A DNA stretch of 39,600 bases from Phycisphaerae bacterium (GTDB taxonomy: Bacteria > Planctomycetota > Phycisphaerae > Sedimentisphaerales > Anaerohalosphaeraceae): contig JAOUFG010000013.1 of assembly GCA_029858345.1 (NCBI GenBank), forward strand, positions 1 to 39,600, given 5' to 3'. Below, piece after piece: positions 39,507 to 39,600 of this stretch. A model generated the notes under the pieces. That model was not told where the DNA came from, ran no database searches, and was given only the letters and a program-made list of their open reading frames with translations. Every line of letters starts with the position of its first letter. Position 1 is the first letter of the stretch. Made by a program: the position numbers and the translations under genes.

Positions 39507-39600
39507 TTAGCCATTTGAAGCAGTGAATTCTTTTAATGCTGGCAGAGTACCGGTTTCGAGGTAGACTTTCAATGCCTGTTTGACCGTCTCCACGGGATTT
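39507..39600 (-). CDS. 3' end of an unknown gene (partial)
   Basis: Open from the right edge to a TAA at 39509-39507, reading VETVKQALKVYLETGTLPAL and ending EFTASNG. The helical, charged pattern is protein-like. It lies just upstream of the 39-bp repeat and the hemerythrin gene and may be part of the same locus. Family unknown. Confidence 0.5.
   Translation of the reverse strand, partial: NPVETVKQALKVYLETGTLPALKEFTASNG

Overview
The window looks like chromosomal DNA of an anaerobic or microaerobic planctomycete of the class Phycisphaerae (Sedimentisphaerales-like). This is inferred from protein style, not from a database search. The clues are a secreted protein ending in a dockerin-like DFGVLAEHWL tail, a PadR regulator paired with a large HAAS-type membrane protein, many short palindromic repeats between genes, and mid-GC coding sequence with AT-rich spacers. 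No rRNA, CRISPR array, prophage or plasmid replication gene was seen.

Layout. 1-2.7 kb: tail of an unknown gene, a palindromic repeat pair, a terminator, then hflK-hflC. 2.8-5.3 kb: exported aldo/keto reductase, a cold-shock protein and an RRM RNA-binding protein (all minus strand), and tRNA-Val(CAC). 5.6-6.5 kb: two small plus-strand genes (coiled coil; ACT-like regulator). 6.5-12.8 kb: padR with its HAAS membrane protein, uvrA, and divergent endonuclease V. 12.9-15 kb: L,D-transpeptidase, and a Y1 transposase bracketed by three copies of a composite palindromic element. 15-20.3 kb: addB with a decayed copy of its own promoter and 5' end, a small secreted coiled-coil protein, and a GH130 glycoside phosphorylase/hydrolase. 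20.5-25 kb: DsbD-type thiol reductase, DUF72 protein, endonuclease III, LOG-family protein. 25-31 kb: dockerin-tailed secreted protein, lipoprotein-type isoaspartyl methyltransferase, APC permease, XRE regulator with two related membrane proteins, and a DinJ/YafQ-like toxin-antitoxin pair. 31.2-36.5 kb: O6-alkylguanine-DNA methyltransferase and the tight housekeeping operon pheA-tpiA-secG-yicC-gmk-rpoZ-coaC. 36.5-39.6 kb: a small membrane-anchored protein, a Phd/RelE toxin-antitoxin pair, and a three-gene set of isochorismatase homologue, zinc-ribbon protein and hemerythrin.

How it fits together. DNA repair is unusually well represented (uvrA, nfi, nth, ogt, addB), but scattered. Envelope and protein quality control appears as HflKC, DsbD, L,D-transpeptidase and a lipoprotein PCMT. 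The most distinctive material lies between the genes. There is a RAYT-like transposase with seven copies of a three-hairpin element, and a degenerate heptamer repeat that lies between genes and also inside addB in frame. Two unrelated toxin-antitoxin operons share one promoter, and at least two repair-type genes appear to have leaderless promoters. A 39-bp exact inverted repeat sits near the two ends of the window, one copy directly upstream of the hemerythrin gene.
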